64,000 nt of DNA from Sphingobacterium wenxiniae (GTDB taxonomy: Bacteria; Bacteroidota; Bacteroidia; Sphingobacteriales; Sphingobacteriaceae). Below the pieces are notes generated by a model. That model saw only the letters and a list, made by a program, of their open reading frames with translations. It was not told the origin of the DNA and made no database searches. The stretch is taken from contig NZ_FOZZ01000001.1 of the NCBI RefSeq assembly GCF_900116225.1, positions 434,001 to 498,000 of the forward strand, read 5' to 3'. Below are positions 16,728 through 25,842 of the stretch, piece after piece; positions within the stretch are counted from its first letter, which is position 1, and the number at the start of each line of letters is the position of its first letter. The position numbers and the translations under genes are program-made.

Positions 16728-18041
16728 CTATATGTATAGTTCCGTATTGATACCCGGAATGGCTACCGGATACTCTCCATTTTCATTGGGCAAAATTTTA
16801 GGCAATGCGTCAAACGCATAACGTTCCGGCATCAAATCAATATTTGACTGCAACGCTTGATCCCACTTAATGACCTTGCCCGTATAGCAGGCAATACGTC
16901 CAATAATACCAGCCAAGGTGCTGTAAGCGCCGTACTCAGCATCATTGAATTTATATTCCCCATTTGCAATAGCTGCAAAAAGTTCCTTATGCTCTTGTTG
17001 ATAAGCATTTGGATTACCTTTAGGATCATGTCGATAGATTTCATTTCCTTTCGCATCCCATAGCACCGCTTGATTACCAGCCGAAAGATACACTCTTCCT
17101 TTTGTAGCCTGAAAGGTTTCATCCACGCGGTTAGAAATACCTTCAAAGTGGCGACATTGGCTATATACCACAGAGCCATCATCATACGTCATTTCAATGG
17201 CGAAGTTATCATAGATTTCACCATATTCTTTACCTGTACGGTGAGCACGGCTACCTGTCCCTTGAATAGAGACCGGATATTTCCCTTTCACCCAATTGGC
17301 AATATCGATATTGTGCACGTGCTGTTCTACAATATGATCCCCACACAGCCAGTTAAAATAATACCAGTTACGCATCTGGTATTCCATTTCGGTCTGTCCG
17401 GGCTTACGCGGCCGCACCCACACGCCGCCGCTATTCCAATAGACCTGTCCAGAAACCACATCACCGATAGCACCGTCATGTATGCGCTTGATAGCTTCAC
17501 GATAATTTGTTTGGTAACGGCGCTGTAAACCCACCACAACGTTGAGCTTCTTCTGCTTGGCAATCTCTGCCGTGGCCAATACACTCCGCACACCAGGAAT
17601 ATCGGTCGCAACAGCTTTTTCCATGAACACATGTTTACCTTGCTTCACCGCCTCTTCAAAATGTTGCGGGCGGAAGCCCGGAGGCGTTACCAAAAGTACG
17701 ACATCAGCATCCTTAATAGCTGATTTGTAACCGTCAAACCCTACATATTTACGGCTATCTGGCACATCCACTTTATCGCCAAATTTCTCTTTTAAAGTAT
17801 TATAAGTTGACTCCAGATTATCCTGAAAAGCATCAGCCATTGCAACTAGCTTGATATTCTGCCCCGAGGCAAATGCGTCAAAAGCTGCCCCTGTACCACG
17901 ACCACCGCAGCCCACCAAAGCTATTTTGATTTCATCTGTACCTGCAGCAAAAACACTGCTCACCGGTGAAGAAGCCAACATTGTAGCTCCTGCCAAAGCC
18001 GATCCGGCCTTGATAAATTCTCTCCTTTTTATAGTATCCAT
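16728..18041 (-). CDS. Second Tat-exported Gfo/Idh/MocA family oxidoreductase
   Basis: A 437-residue protein with a twin-arginine leader (KRREFIKAGSALAGATML) ending near Ala33. The Rossmann domain starts with IALVGCGGRGTGAAFDA and carries the MEKAVATD motif where the family usually has EKP. The C-terminal domain contains WYYFNWLCGDHIVEQHVHNIDIANW, a His-rich segment typical of the substrate site in this subgroup. It differs clearly from the one at 10078, so this locus has two paralogues. It follows the SUMF1-like gene by 20 bp. Activity may be NAD(P)-dependent or hydrolytic with bound NAD. Confidence 0.88.
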   Translation of the reverse strand: MDTIKRREFIKAGSALAGATMLASSPVSSVFAAGTDEIKIALVGCGGRGTGAAFDAFASGQNIKLVAMADAFQDNLESTYNTLKEKFGDKVDVPDSRKYVGFDGYKSAIKDADVVLLVTPPGFRPQHFEEAVKQGKHVFMEKAVATDIPGVRSVLATAEIAKQKKLNVVVGLQRRYQTNYREAIKRIHDGAIGDVVSGQVYWNSGGVWVRPRKPGQTEMEYQMRNWYYFNWLCGDHIVEQHVHNIDIANWVKGKYPVSIQGTGSRAHRTGKEYGEIYDNFAIEMTYDDGSVVYSQCRHFEGISNRVDETFQATKGRVYLSAGNQAVLWDAKGNEIYRHDPKGNPNAYQQEHKELFAAIANGEYKFNDAEYGAYSTLAGIIGRIACYTGKVIKWDQALQSNIDLMPERYAFDALPKILPNENGEYPVAIPGINTELYI

Positions 18042-18061
18042 TATCAGGTTTATTATGCTAT

Positions 18062-19048
18062 TTAAAAGTCCTTTATGGGTGCTTTATCGTAATATGCCAT
18101 GATTTCCTCATGTGTGGGCACATGCACAGGGCGCACTAAACGCAGACCTACGAAAGGAGCCTCCGGAAACCACCAATTAGATTTCGGTATCTGCGGATCC
18201 AGTTGCTTCCAATACGGATCAGAAGCCATTCGTGCAGCCGAACGCAACTCATCTGCTTTGCTCTCGAACGAGCCACCGCGCACACTGTGCGGATATAAGG
18301 TCGTAGGAACCGCAACAGGATTCTCTGCTACTTTGCCAGCAAACTGTTGGTAGAAATCTTCGATATATTGATCGTATGTCCACTCAGCCACATTCCCCAT
18401 CATATCGTACAATCCCCATGCATTCGGTTTCTTTTGTCCTACCTTAGCCGTTTGCTCCTTGCTATTCGCAGCAAACCAAGCATATTCCTCAAGCATAGCC
18501 GCATCATCACCGAAATAATATTCCGTATCCGAACCAGCCCTGCAAGCATATTCCCATTCCGCTTCTGTCGGTAATCTATAGAATATTCCAGTACGTATAT
18601 AAAGCCATTTGCAAAATTGGATAGCGTTGTAATGTGTCATAGCCAGCGCCGGATGTCCCTCCTTACCCATTCCGAATGTCATATCCAGATACGGTTTGGT
18701 CGGTCGTGTGACCGCATCCACTTCTGCAGCTACTTTACCATCTACACTTTTTGTTACCTCAAAATCTTTATAGACAAAAGGTTCATAAAGATCCCAGGTC
18801 ACTTCAAAAGTACTCATCCAAAAAGGATCAATCTTTACCTGATGTACAGGTTTTTCATCTGCTTTGTCAGATTTGTTACTTCCTCTGTTATAAAGTCCAC
18901 CGGGAATGGCCTCCATCGAAAAGCTCAGCGTTGTACCCGCTAACTGCTGTTCATAACGTTCGTGTTTTTCTTGCGCATCAGCAAAAAGGCATGCTGCTGC
19001 TAAGGCAAATGATAGCACTCCCCGTTTTACAAATTTTGTACTCATCAA
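18062..19048 (-). CDS. SUMF1/formylglycine-generating-enzyme-like domain protein without the catalytic cysteines
   Basis: This 328-residue exported protein (signal peptide to about residue 25, LFADAQ) carries a complete FGE-sulfatase domain: PGGLYNRGS, YRLPTEAEWEYACRAG, NAWGLYDMMGNVAEW, SVRGGSF and the end PFVGLRLVR. In true formylglycine-generating enzymes the copper-binding Cys pair follows RGGS; here that stretch reads RGGSFESKADELRSAARMAS with no Cys. It should therefore not activate sulfatases. SUMF1-like proteins without Cys serve as binding or other oxidoreductase-linked domains. It heads the group of closely spaced minus-strand genes ending at 14820. Confidence 0.85.
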   Translation of the reverse strand: MMSTKFVKRGVLSFALAAACLFADAQEKHERYEQQLAGTTLSFSMEAIPGGLYNRGSNKSDKADEKPVHQVKIDPFWMSTFEVTWDLYEPFVYKDFEVTKSVDGKVAAEVDAVTRPTKPYLDMTFGMGKEGHPALAMTHYNAIQFCKWLYIRTGIFYRLPTEAEWEYACRAGSDTEYYFGDDAAMLEEYAWFAANSKEQTAKVGQKKPNAWGLYDMMGNVAEWTYDQYIEDFYQQFAGKVAENPVAVPTTLYPHSVRGGSFESKADELRSAARMASDPYWKQLDPQIPKSNWWFPEAPFVGLRLVRPVHVPTHEEIMAYYDKAPIKDF

Positions 19049-19129
19049 TTCAGATTTTTGTTAAATCGGAATTAAATATAGAAATTAAATTGTAAAAATT
19101 ACACTAAGTCAACCTTGGCAACAGTTAAG

Positions 19130-20041
19130 TTACAAAAGCACAATGATAGCCTGATACGCTAACCAAGTCGTAATCAACCCAATGACGATACTAAAACCAA
19201 TGATAGAATTTCCCAACTTGGTATTTAGTCGAAACTCTTGTAGCACCATGCTTGTCGCGACTAAGCTGGGCATAAACATCTCAAATGCCGTAATCTGTGC
19301 CACCTCACCGTTCCACTGAAAGACAAATAGCAATAGCAAAATCAATACGGGGCCCAACAACAATTTATAGAAAATCGAGACACCTATTGTCAATAATTCG
19401 GATCTAGAAAAAGACAGCGATAGCTGCATACCAATGGAAAACAGTGCCAAAGGCGACACCGTTGCCGAAAGTTGTGTGAAAAATGGATTTAAAACGCTCA
19501 GATCCACAAAACGCGGAATAAGCAAGGCTCCTATACAACCTAATAATGGCGGAAACAGCAATACACGCTTTATCATATAGGATAACGGAATACGTTGCCC
19601 TGTCCTGTTATTCGCTTGTAATGCCAAAACTACGCCCACAGTTGAAAGTAGGAAGAATGTCATCTGGTCATTGATAATGGCCCATTTGATTTTATCTTCA
19701 CCGAAATAAGTCGCAACCAAGGGGAAGCCTACAAAGGACGTATTACTCAACCCAGATATCAGAATCAGCGTATGTGTAGTTCTCTTGGAAAATTTCCAAA
19801 CCTTTCCCATTCCTTTTATGAAAACATAAGAGCCGGCAAACAGTAATGCCGGAGCCAACAAGGCTACAATAATGCCGTCATCCCAATACAGATCAGGGAG
19901 GTATTTAAACGAAGTAGCAGGAAGCCCAATATAAATTACCCAAGTATTGATTGCCTTGAATCCATCGTCTTTAACAACCCGAAACCTCCGTAGCAAATAA
20001 CCTGCAAGCAAACAAAATACGATAATTAGAAAATTGGACAT
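19130..20041 (-). CDS. AEC family transporter (auxin efflux carrier type)
   Basis: A 303-residue inner-membrane protein with about ten transmembrane segments. The start NFLIIVFCLLAGYLLRRFRVV and the internal GLSNTSFVGFPLV are characteristic of the bacterial AEC/MleP family, which moves organic acids such as malate. It precedes the SUMF1-like gene by 81 bp on the same strand and may be the first gene of the long minus-strand locus or a separate unit. Substrate unknown; an acidic sugar product would suit the context. Confidence 0.85.
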   Translation of the reverse strand: MSNFLIIVFCLLAGYLLRRFRVVKDDGFKAINTWVIYIGLPATSFKYLPDLYWDDGIIVALLAPALLFAGSYVFIKGMGKVWKFSKRTTHTLILISGLSNTSFVGFPLVATYFGEDKIKWAIINDQMTFFLLSTVGVVLALQANNRTGQRIPLSYMIKRVLLFPPLLGCIGALLIPRFVDLSVLNPFFTQLSATVSPLALFSIGMQLSLSFSRSELLTIGVSIFYKLLLGPVLILLLLFVFQWNGEVAQITAFEMFMPSLVATSMVLQEFRLNTKLGNSIIGFSIVIGLITTWLAYQAIIVLL

Positions 20042-20107
20042 TCCATCTTTATTTTTAATATATGAATCTTACACAATCACGCACGCGATAGCAGGCAGCG
20101 GTACCTC

Positions 20108-20178
20108 AACTCGTCCTCGTTTGCAACGAGGATGCTTAGCTTCATTCATACTCGTTACCGCTTCACTCAAACGAGTAC
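20108..20178. repeat. Short palindromic repeats (TCCTCGTTTGCAACGAGGA and relatives)
   Basis: The hairpin TCCTCGTTTGCAACGAGGA is followed by two arms ACTCGT and ACGAGT around GAGTACGAG. A near-identical hairpin, TCCTCGTTTGAAACGAGGA, stands at 45183-45201. It lies in the promoter-side gap between two divergent genes. Confidence 0.6.
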
Positions 20179-20202
20179 GAGAAAAGAGACTGAAAATACA
20201 TT

Positions 20203-20232
20203 CTTGAGTACAAGTAAATTTTAATATTTTTG
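20203..20232 (+). promoter_or_regulatory. Promoter for the PagL-like gene (CTTG - 18 bp - TATTTTTG)
   Basis: TATTTTTG at 20225-20232 ends 11 bases before the ATG; CTTG at 20203-20206 is the best -33 candidate at 18 bp spacing. The -7 box is a full consensus match. Confidence 0.5.
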
Positions 20233-20243
20233 CACGCAAATTT

Positions 20244-21383
20244 ATGGATATTTCAGTTTCCTCCTCGACAAAAATAGCATTTATCCTCAGCTATTTACTT
20301 ATCAGTCTCTGTGCAAAGGCACAGACTGACTCCGTAGCCGTCCGCAGCCCTTTCATCATTGAGTTGGAAGTGGAAAATGGTGGCATTCTTGCTGCTAAAG
20401 ACATCAAGCGTACCACCTTTGAGAGTGCTTACTACAATGGGGTCAACCTAAAAGTAGGCTGGAAAATCCAAAAATCCAGCGATCAATATTTTAAATTGTA
20501 TAACAATCCTATATACGGTATTGGATTTTATTCCAGCACCTTCAATACAGATATTATAGGTAGTCCCTATGCCATTTACGGCTTTGTACAGACTCCTTTC
20601 GGAAACTTAGAGAACAAACGTTGGCTATTCGATTACCGCATTGGCTTAGGATTATCAGGCAACTTCAATCCCTATGATGAAGAAACCAATCCTTTAAACG
20701 TAGTCATCGGAGCGAAGAACAATGTATACATTGACCTTGGTATCCGTGCGCAATACAAGATACACCCGAAATTGAAAGCCGGTGTTGGTCTTGCTTTCCA
20801 CCACTTTTCCAATGGAGCTATGCGCTTGCCGAATAAAGGTGTAAACCTTGTTCCACTGACCGCATCCATTACCTATCAACCTCATCCGCAGGATATCCTG
20901 CTCGACAAAAGCAATATCGAACCTTACAGTAAGAAAATGCTGTTCCATGTCAACTACGGTATGGGTTGGAAACAGTTAGAGCGCGACAAGAAACGACGCT
21001 TCTTTAAGTCTACATTAAGTGCCTATGCCAGCCGACATGTCTCCCATAAATGGCGTATGGGAGGTGGTTTTGATCTATTCTATTCGGAGTCGGGAAACAA
21101 CGACGAGATTGCCGGTGAAGAGAGCGGAAAGCTGAGCGCCAAGCTTTCCGGGGGGCCGTCTTTCTATTTGGTCCATGTGCTGAACCGCAACTTAGTACTG
21201 AACGGAAACGTAGGGTACTATTTGCATAAACAGGAATTCAACGGCGAAATCAACCGTATATTCCTACGAGCCGGCACACGGTATTACTTCTACAAGAACA
21301 TCAATGCCGGCGTATCCATCAAGGCGCATAAAGGTAAAGCAGACTTTATCGAAGGTACGCTAGGGTATACATTTAACCGTTAA
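20244..21383 (+). CDS. Acyloxyacyl hydrolase / lipid A 3-O-deacylase (PagL-like) outer-membrane protein
   Basis: A 379-residue protein with a signal peptide (ILSYLLISLCAKAQ). The middle region (about residues 175-200) reads KAGVGLAFHHFSNGAMRLPNKG; the H-x-S-N pattern matches the catalytic His and Ser of PagL, which removes an acyl chain from lipid A. The surrounding strand pattern (aromatic-ended beta segments, ending TLGYTFNR) suits a small outer-membrane barrel. The protein is about twice the length of Pseudomonas PagL, with a second barrel-like half after residue 230. Bacteroidota homologues are of this longer type. It stands alone, ending at a bidirectional terminator. Confidence 0.8.
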   Translation: MDISVSSSTKIAFILSYLLISLCAKAQTDSVAVRSPFIIELEVENGGILAAKDIKRTTFESAYYNGVNLKVGWKIQKSSDQYFKLYNNPIYGIGFYSSTFNTDIIGSPYAIYGFVQTPFGNLENKRWLFDYRIGLGLSGNFNPYDEETNPLNVVIGAKNNVYIDLGIRAQYKIHPKLKAGVGLAFHHFSNGAMRLPNKGVNLVPLTASITYQPHPQDILLDKSNIEPYSKKMLFHVNYGMGWKQLERDKKRRFFKSTLSAYASRHVSHKWRMGGGFDLFYSESGNNDEIAGEESGKLSAKLSGGPSFYLVHVLNRNLVLNGNVGYYLHKQEFNGEINRIFLRAGTRYYFYKNINAGVSIKAHKGKADFIEGTLGYTFNR

Positions 21384-21421
21384 AACTAAAGGCTTGGAGA
21401 AAAATCCAAGCCTTTAGTTTT
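21382..21421. terminator. Bidirectional terminator
   Basis: AAAACTAAAGGCTTGGA (21382-21398) and its exact reverse complement (21405-21421) form a perfect 17-bp stem with a 6-base loop and A/T tracts at both feet. It overlaps the stop of the PagL-like gene and serves the convergent lipoprotein gene. Confidence 0.9.
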
Positions 21422-21427
21422 AACATA

Positions 21428-22027
21428 TTATTTCACAATCTTGCCGATACTTTTCGCCAAGTTCTTGTCTACCGTGATATAGCCTGGGTAATAGATATTT
21501 TGATTACCAATCTTAATCGAAGGCTTGATTTTCAACACCAAGAAACCTTCGCCTTGACGTGTAAAGATTTCATTCAATACGTTATCTAAACCTTTTTCCT
21601 CAGCCGCTCCAAAAAGATTAGCCTTAAATGTCAACGGCACCACTGTACTTTCTCCGGTTGCCAGACGTACATTTTGATTGACCGTGCCTTCAAACATAGG
21701 CTTACCTTGGATTTCGATCAGGTACTTAAATGAGTTTATACCGGTTGTCGTCGCATTTGGATTGCTGACTTTCATATTCACCATGGCTTCTAAAGGCAAA
21801 TCTTTGCGCAACATGGCCATAGCTATCCCCGGCAAGGAAGACATATTAACACCATTCTGTCCAACAAAGCTTTCCACGCCACGTCCGGCAAGGCGTACAT
21901 CTTGTAGAGACTGCACGCTGTAATCGCATTTTGCCAATGCCTCTACCTGTCCCTTTTGTAGGGCACATCCACTGAACAACAAAGTTGCCAGTACAATTAA
22001 AACTAAATTAAAGTTGATATTTCTCAT
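21428..22027 (-). CDS. LEA14/WHy-like lipoprotein, unknown function
   Basis: A 199-residue lipoprotein (ATLLFSGCALQ, lipobox Cys21). After the anchor it shows one LEA14-like beta-sandwich: LPLEAMVNMKVSNPNATTTGINSFKYLIEIQGKPMFEG (about residues 76-114), where the conserved VxNPN motif is clear. Such domains occur in desiccation-response and envelope proteins of unknown mechanism. The gene starts 6 bp after the gene at 22034 and is co-transcribed with it, so the two proteins probably work together at the envelope. Confidence 0.75.
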   Translation of the reverse strand: MRNINFNLVLIVLATLLFSGCALQKGQVEALAKCDYSVQSLQDVRLAGRGVESFVGQNGVNMSSLPGIAMAMLRKDLPLEAMVNMKVSNPNATTTGINSFKYLIEIQGKPMFEGTVNQNVRLATGESTVVPLTFKANLFGAAEEKGLDNVLNEIFTRQGEGFLVLKIKPSIKIGNQNIYYPGYITVDKNLAKSIGKIVK

Positions 22028-22033
22028 TTTTTA

Positions 22034-22786
22034 TTATTTTCTCTTTTGACCAAAACTATAAATCACTCCCAATGTGAAAACTGCATTCCCAGCTTTTAAA
22101 TATTCATTATCTACCACATTAAAGTTAAATCCATTGGTATATTGCAGCTGAAAACCTTTATTTAACTCCATCCGTGTATAAAAAAGCGGTTCGATAAAGA
22201 GCGCTTCTTCCTTTGGACGCGTAAAACCATCAATAGTAAAGTCGGTCATTCCAACACGGCTTACCCGAATCGCCGTTCCGTAGTTCAAATCCCGGTCTTT
22301 ACCGAACAACGTCAGCTTATTTTTACGTGTGGAAGAATAATTTACCTGAACAAAAATTTTATCAAAGTCCATCACACGCGTCTCCACGGCTGCCATTCCG
22401 GTGGTAGAGGCTCTACGATCTACCTCGGTCGAAGATCCAAGACCATATCCAGCATACACTTCCAGTACTTGTCTTTTATCCCTGCCTAAGGTCGTAAAAT
22501 ATCCCAAACCCGCTTCGTACAAATGTTGCTTAAATAGTTCGTTGCTTCTTTCGCCTCCGCGATCGATATACGAGCCATTGGCAATAAGAGCAAGATGTTT
22601 TCCGAAAGCAACTCCAGCATTGGCACTAAGGTTTCCCTTCACATTGCTATGGGCCGCCACATAGACCTCCCCTTGTTCACGAAACATGGGTGTTGCAGGC
22701 ACATTCGGCATATATATAGAACTACAGGCACTCATTGTCGCAATAAGGGCACCCACCACTACGGCATATAAAAATCTCAAACGCAT
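22034..22786 (-). CDS. Lipoprotein with barrel-like pattern, unknown function
   Basis: The frame is open from 22843, but the ATG at 22786 is the better start, because it begins a clean lipoprotein signal (RLRFLYAVVVGALIATMSAC) and gives 250 residues. The mature part has many short amphipathic strands (LIANGSYIDRG, YEAGLGYFTTLG, EVYAGYGLG, KIFVQVNYSS, NFNVVDNEYL) and ends in LGVIYSFGQKRK, resembling a small outer-membrane barrel attached to a lipid anchor. No known family is recognised. It is operonic with the LEA14-like lipoprotein. Confidence 0.7.
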   Translation of the reverse strand: MRLRFLYAVVVGALIATMSACSSIYMPNVPATPMFREQGEVYVAAHSNVKGNLSANAGVAFGKHLALIANGSYIDRGGERSNELFKQHLYEAGLGYFTTLGRDKRQVLEVYAGYGLGSSTEVDRRASTTGMAAVETRVMDFDKIFVQVNYSSTRKNKLTLFGKDRDLNYGTAIRVSRVGMTDFTIDGFTRPKEEALFIEPLFYTRMELNKGFQLQYTNGFNFNVVDNEYLKAGNAVFTLGVIYSFGQKRK

Positions 22787-23012
22787 AAGTTTATTCTTTT
22801 CTGCCCTATTCTTAGTAATTATTGTGCCAATTAATAGAAACATCCGAAGTTTTTTATGCTATGGTGTCAATTAGGGGAAGAAGCTGTTTAAAAAGATCCG
22901 CAAAATGCAAAAAAGCAAATTGGTTTCCTTCGGAGCTGCTTCAAGGTCATCGCTACGCTTCTCGCCCCGAATGCTTTCGGGAACGCGTCAAGTTAAGCGT
23001 TTCTTTTTGTCA

Positions 23013-23132
23013 TAGTCCTCACCCTTAATCCCTCTCCAAAGGAGAGGGAAACCAATTAATTTCCTTGACAGTTAGACAGGTCGTAAACTATACTCCCCCT
23101 CTCCTTTGGAGAAGGCTGGGGAGAGGATAATA
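23013..23132 (+). repeat. Dispersed palindromic repeat 'CTCACCCTTAATCCC', copy 2
   Basis: Matches 1956-2073 over about 120 bp in the same orientation with few differences; both G/C hairpins and the AT-rich centre are conserved. The wider gap from 22787 to 23218 holds only this, the segment at 23180-23203 that recurs at 30825-30848, and no gene. Confidence 0.8.
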
Positions 23133-23179
23133 GAGCAGTCTTTAACTTGATGCCTATGCGAATACTTTCGACTTCGCTT

Positions 23180-23203
23180 AAGATGACAATTTATTGTACT
23201 TTT
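23180..23203 (+). repeat. 24-bp exact repeat, shared with 30825-30848
   Basis: The 24 bases from AAGATGACAATTT to GTACTTTT are identical in both places, and the similarity continues on both sides (TTCG upstream, GACA downstream). Both copies are intergenic and beside other repeats. Confidence 0.8.
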
Positions 23204-23218
23204 CGGACAGCCCGTTTT

Positions 23219-24055
23219 TTATGCTATAATTCCTGCTTTAAGCAGTTCCTCTTCCATCTCTTGCTGTAATTTCAAGGCTTCTTCCCGCGCTTTCTCTGCA
23301 AAATCCTTACCTTGGGAAGCATAGATAATCCCCCTTGTACTGTTGACCAACAAACCGCAGTCTTTATTCATTCCGTAACGACAAACATCCTGTAACGAGC
23401 CTCCCTGTGCCCCTACTCCCGGCACCAACAAGAAGTGTTCCGGTGCATGTTCACGAATCTTCAAGAAAGCTTCACCACGTGTCGCTCCGACCACATACAT
23501 GAGGTTTTCCTTGTTACCCCACGTATTCACTTTATCCAACACATAGGAGAACAAAGTCTGCCCTTCTCCATTTTCAAAATTCTGAAAATCCTGGCTACCC
23601 TGATTGGAGGTTAACGCCAATACAATTGCCCATTTACCCTCGAATTCCAAAAAGGGCGTTACCGAATCATTGCCCATATAAGGGGCAATGGTTATAGCGT
23701 CAAAGCCCAACCCCGAGGTCTCCTCATCAAAGAATGCTTGGGCATACATTTTAGAGGTATTGCCTATATCTCCACGTTTCGCATCGGCAATGCTCAGGCA
23801 GTTTTTCGGCAGTGCTTGCCAAGTTTTCTGCAAGGATTGCCAACCTTTCACACCATAACATTCGTAAAAAGCAATATTGGGTTTATAGGCTACACATAGA
23901 TCCTCGGTAGCTTCAATAATTTGCTTATTGAAAGTAAATATAGGGTCTTCTTCTCCTAACAAGTGCTCGGGTATTTTGGTAATATCCGTATCTAGACCTA
24001 CGCATAGAAAACTCTTCTTCGCTTTAATTTGTGTTATCAGTTCGTTTCTGGTCAT
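23219..24055 (-). CDS. pyrF: Orotidine 5'-phosphate decarboxylase
   Basis: A 278-residue cytoplasmic enzyme of the longer bacterial/actinobacterial-type PyrF branch. It decarboxylates OMP to UMP in the last step of pyrimidine synthesis. The catalytic array DAKRGDIGN is visible near residues 92-100 (Asp-x-Lys-x-x-Asp). The phosphate-binding end appears as [11 protein letters not shown] and [13 protein letters not shown]. The ATG at 24055 follows normal spacing. It is not linked to other pyr genes here. Confidence 0.95.
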   Translation of the reverse strand: MTRNELITQIKAKKSFLCVGLDTDITKIPEHLLGEEDPIFTFNKQIIEATEDLCVAYKPNIAFYECYGVKGWQSLQKTWQALPKNCLSIADAKRGDIGNTSKMYAQAFFDEETSGLGFDAITIAPYMGNDSVTPFLEFEGKWAIVLALTSNQGSQDFQNFENGEGQTLFSYVLDKVNTWGNKENLMYVVGATRGEAFLKIREHAPEHFLLVPGVGAQGGSLQDVCRYGMNKDCGLLVNSTRGIIYASQGKDFAEKAREEALKLQQEMEEELLKAGIIA

Positions 24056-24057
24056 TG

Positions 24058-24103
24058 AATAGTAATGAGTATTGAGTAGTGGGTATTGAGTATTGAGTAA
24101 TTT
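24058..24103. repeat. Short tandem repeat (GAGTATT / GAGTAGT units)
   Basis: Directly upstream of pyrF the sequence repeats TGAGTATTGAGTAGTGGG, then TATTGAGTATTGAGTAA, i.e. about five 7-8 bp units. A further palindrome (GTCATGCTGAGCTTGTCGAAG ... CGACAGGTGA) follows at 24134-24167. Confidence 0.6.
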
Positions 24104-24179
24104 AATTATCTATTATACTAAGCTTATCATCTGTCATGCTGAGCTTGTCGAAGTACGACAGGTGATTTTTACACCTCTT

Positions 24180-24776
24180 CTATTTATTTGCTAACTCCGT
24201 GATAAAATCAAAGACTTGTTGACTGGAATAATCAGCCATACCTTCATGCTTTCCAGCGATATTTCCATTCTTATCCAAAATAACCGTAGCCGGAATCGAC
24301 TGTCCCAACCAGTTTGCCGGAATTTGACTTTCGGGATAGTAGATCGGTAAATCCAAATTATTCTGTTTCAGAAAATCATGCGCTTTCTCTTGCTCATGCT
24401 CTATTTCAACCAATAGGAATACCACGTCTTCCCTGTCTTTAAATTTCTCCTTCAACACCTGTATCGACGGCATTTCAGCTTTACACGGTGGACACCAAGT
24501 CGCCCAGAAGTTCATAAAAACAACTTTCCCTTTCAAATCAGCGACTTTCGTGATGTTCCCATCATCATCCGAAAACAGGGTGTTTCCATCGGTGTTTTCT
24601 TCTTTGGAAGTTACTTCCTGCGTGCTCTCCACAGGTTTCTCCAACTTAGGCTTAAAAAGCCCTATTTTCATAAGCCCTTGTTGCAAGAGCATCCTTCCTT
24701 GTGGCAAAATCAAAAACAGCAACAGTATCCCGAACAGGACGTTGATGACTATCTTCCGTACTTTCTTCTTATCCAT
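24180..24776 (-). CDS. TlpA/ResA-like membrane-anchored thioredoxin
   Basis: A 198-residue protein with one N-terminal membrane segment (IVINVLFGILLLFLILP) and a thioredoxin domain facing the periplasm. The active site is ATWCPPCKAEMP near residues 88-99 (CPPC, as in TlpA/ResA). The cis-Pro region is SIPATVILD. It should act in thiol-disulfide exchange, for example in cytochrome c maturation or envelope redox control. It begins 14 bp after the pseudouridine synthase stop and is probably co-transcribed with it. Confidence 0.9.
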   Translation of the reverse strand: MDKKKVRKIVINVLFGILLLFLILPQGRMLLQQGLMKIGLFKPKLEKPVESTQEVTSKEENTDGNTLFSDDDGNITKVADLKGKVVFMNFWATWCPPCKAEMPSIQVLKEKFKDREDVVFLLVEIEHEQEKAHDFLKQNNLDLPIYYPESQIPANWLGQSIPATVILDKNGNIAGKHEGMADYSSQQVFDFITELANK

Positions 24777-24790
24777 AAGTCAACCAGGTT

Positions 24791-25534
24791 TTAACTATCA
24801 AATTTTTGCAGTTGTTTCAGTAGCGTGGCAAAATCCTTCGGGTATTCTGCTTCAAAAGCATACGGGTGTCCGTCAATGGTAAAACTTACCGAGCGGGCAT
24901 GCAATGCAAAACGCTTCATAATGGGTTGTTCTTCCTTATCCTTCGCTAAAGAGAAACCTTTCCGCTTTATCTCTGAAAGGAAAACCGGTTTACCCCGATA
25001 CATCGTATCGCCAACAATTGCTGCACGCTGTGTAGCCAAGTGGATACGGATCTGGTGCATTCTTCCCGTCACCGGTCTACACTCCACCAAGGTGAAATGT
25101 TTAAAATATTCAATAGAATTGAATATGGTCACTGCCGGCTTACCATTGGCACGATCAATGGACACATTTTTATTTCCTTGGTTCAGTATGGGTAAATCCA
25201 CAGTAAGATTATCGAAAGTGTGCGTTCCACCTATAATAGCATGATATACCTTATTTACGCGTCTCTTTTCAAACTCAATGGATACCAAACGATAAGTTTC
25301 GGGATTTTTGGCAATCAGCAATATCCCGGAAGTATCTTTGTCCAGACGGTGACAGACCTGCGCATCAGGGTAATATTTCTTCGCTAGCCTCAGGATGTTC
25401 ACTTCACCTCCTGCCCGGTCGTCCAACGACGCTACGAAAGGCGGTTTATTGATGACGATGATGTTATCATCTTCAAAGATAATGAGGTCATTAAATTTTG
25501 GAAATCGGAATAAACGATTGTCGTTTTCTTGCAT
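24791..25534 (-). CDS. RluA family pseudouridine synthase
   Basis: A 247-residue enzyme with the RluA signature HRLDKDTSGILLIAKN (about residues 62-77), whose Asp is the catalytic nucleophile-like residue for uridine isomerisation in RNA. RPVTGRMHQIRIHLA marks the second conserved region. There is no S4 domain ahead of the catalytic domain; the first 20 residues lead straight into LIIFEDDNIIVINKPP. The exact rRNA or tRNA target cannot be told. It is the first gene of a two-gene unit with the TlpA-like protein. Confidence 0.92.
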   Translation of the reverse strand: MQENDNRLFRFPKFNDLIIFEDDNIIVINKPPFVASLDDRAGGEVNILRLAKKYYPDAQVCHRLDKDTSGILLIAKNPETYRLVSIEFEKRRVNKVYHAIIGGTHTFDNLTVDLPILNQGNKNVSIDRANGKPAVTIFNSIEYFKHFTLVECRPVTGRMHQIRIHLATQRAAIVGDTMYRGKPVFLSEIKRKGFSLAKDKEEQPIMKRFALHARSVSFTIDGHPYAFEAEYPKDFATLLKQLQKFDS

Positions 25535-25842
25535 AGCGCAAAGTTACTAAATTAACGGCAATTGTTAGGGTGATATGTAAAATGGAGGATTTTCTTTCGA
25601 CCAAACTCTGTTTGCCCTTCTCACCTATCCATAGAGTTAGCGAAGCGTTCTAAGGATGAAGAATTAAGGTAGTCTAAGACTACATGATATAAAAGTCCTT
25701 AGTCCCCAACATAACATTCCCATCCCGACAGACTAAGGACAGCCTGGGATACCGCTGCGCTCAATCTTACGAGAGAGAAGGTCTTGAGTGGCAGAAAAAT
25801 TAGATTAGTCTACTTCACTTCGGAAGTCTAACCGCATTTTAG

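Noticed and set aside
18062..19048. Formylglycine-generating enzyme for the sulfatase at 29332
   Set aside because: The catalytic cysteines are absent and the genes are 10 kb apart.
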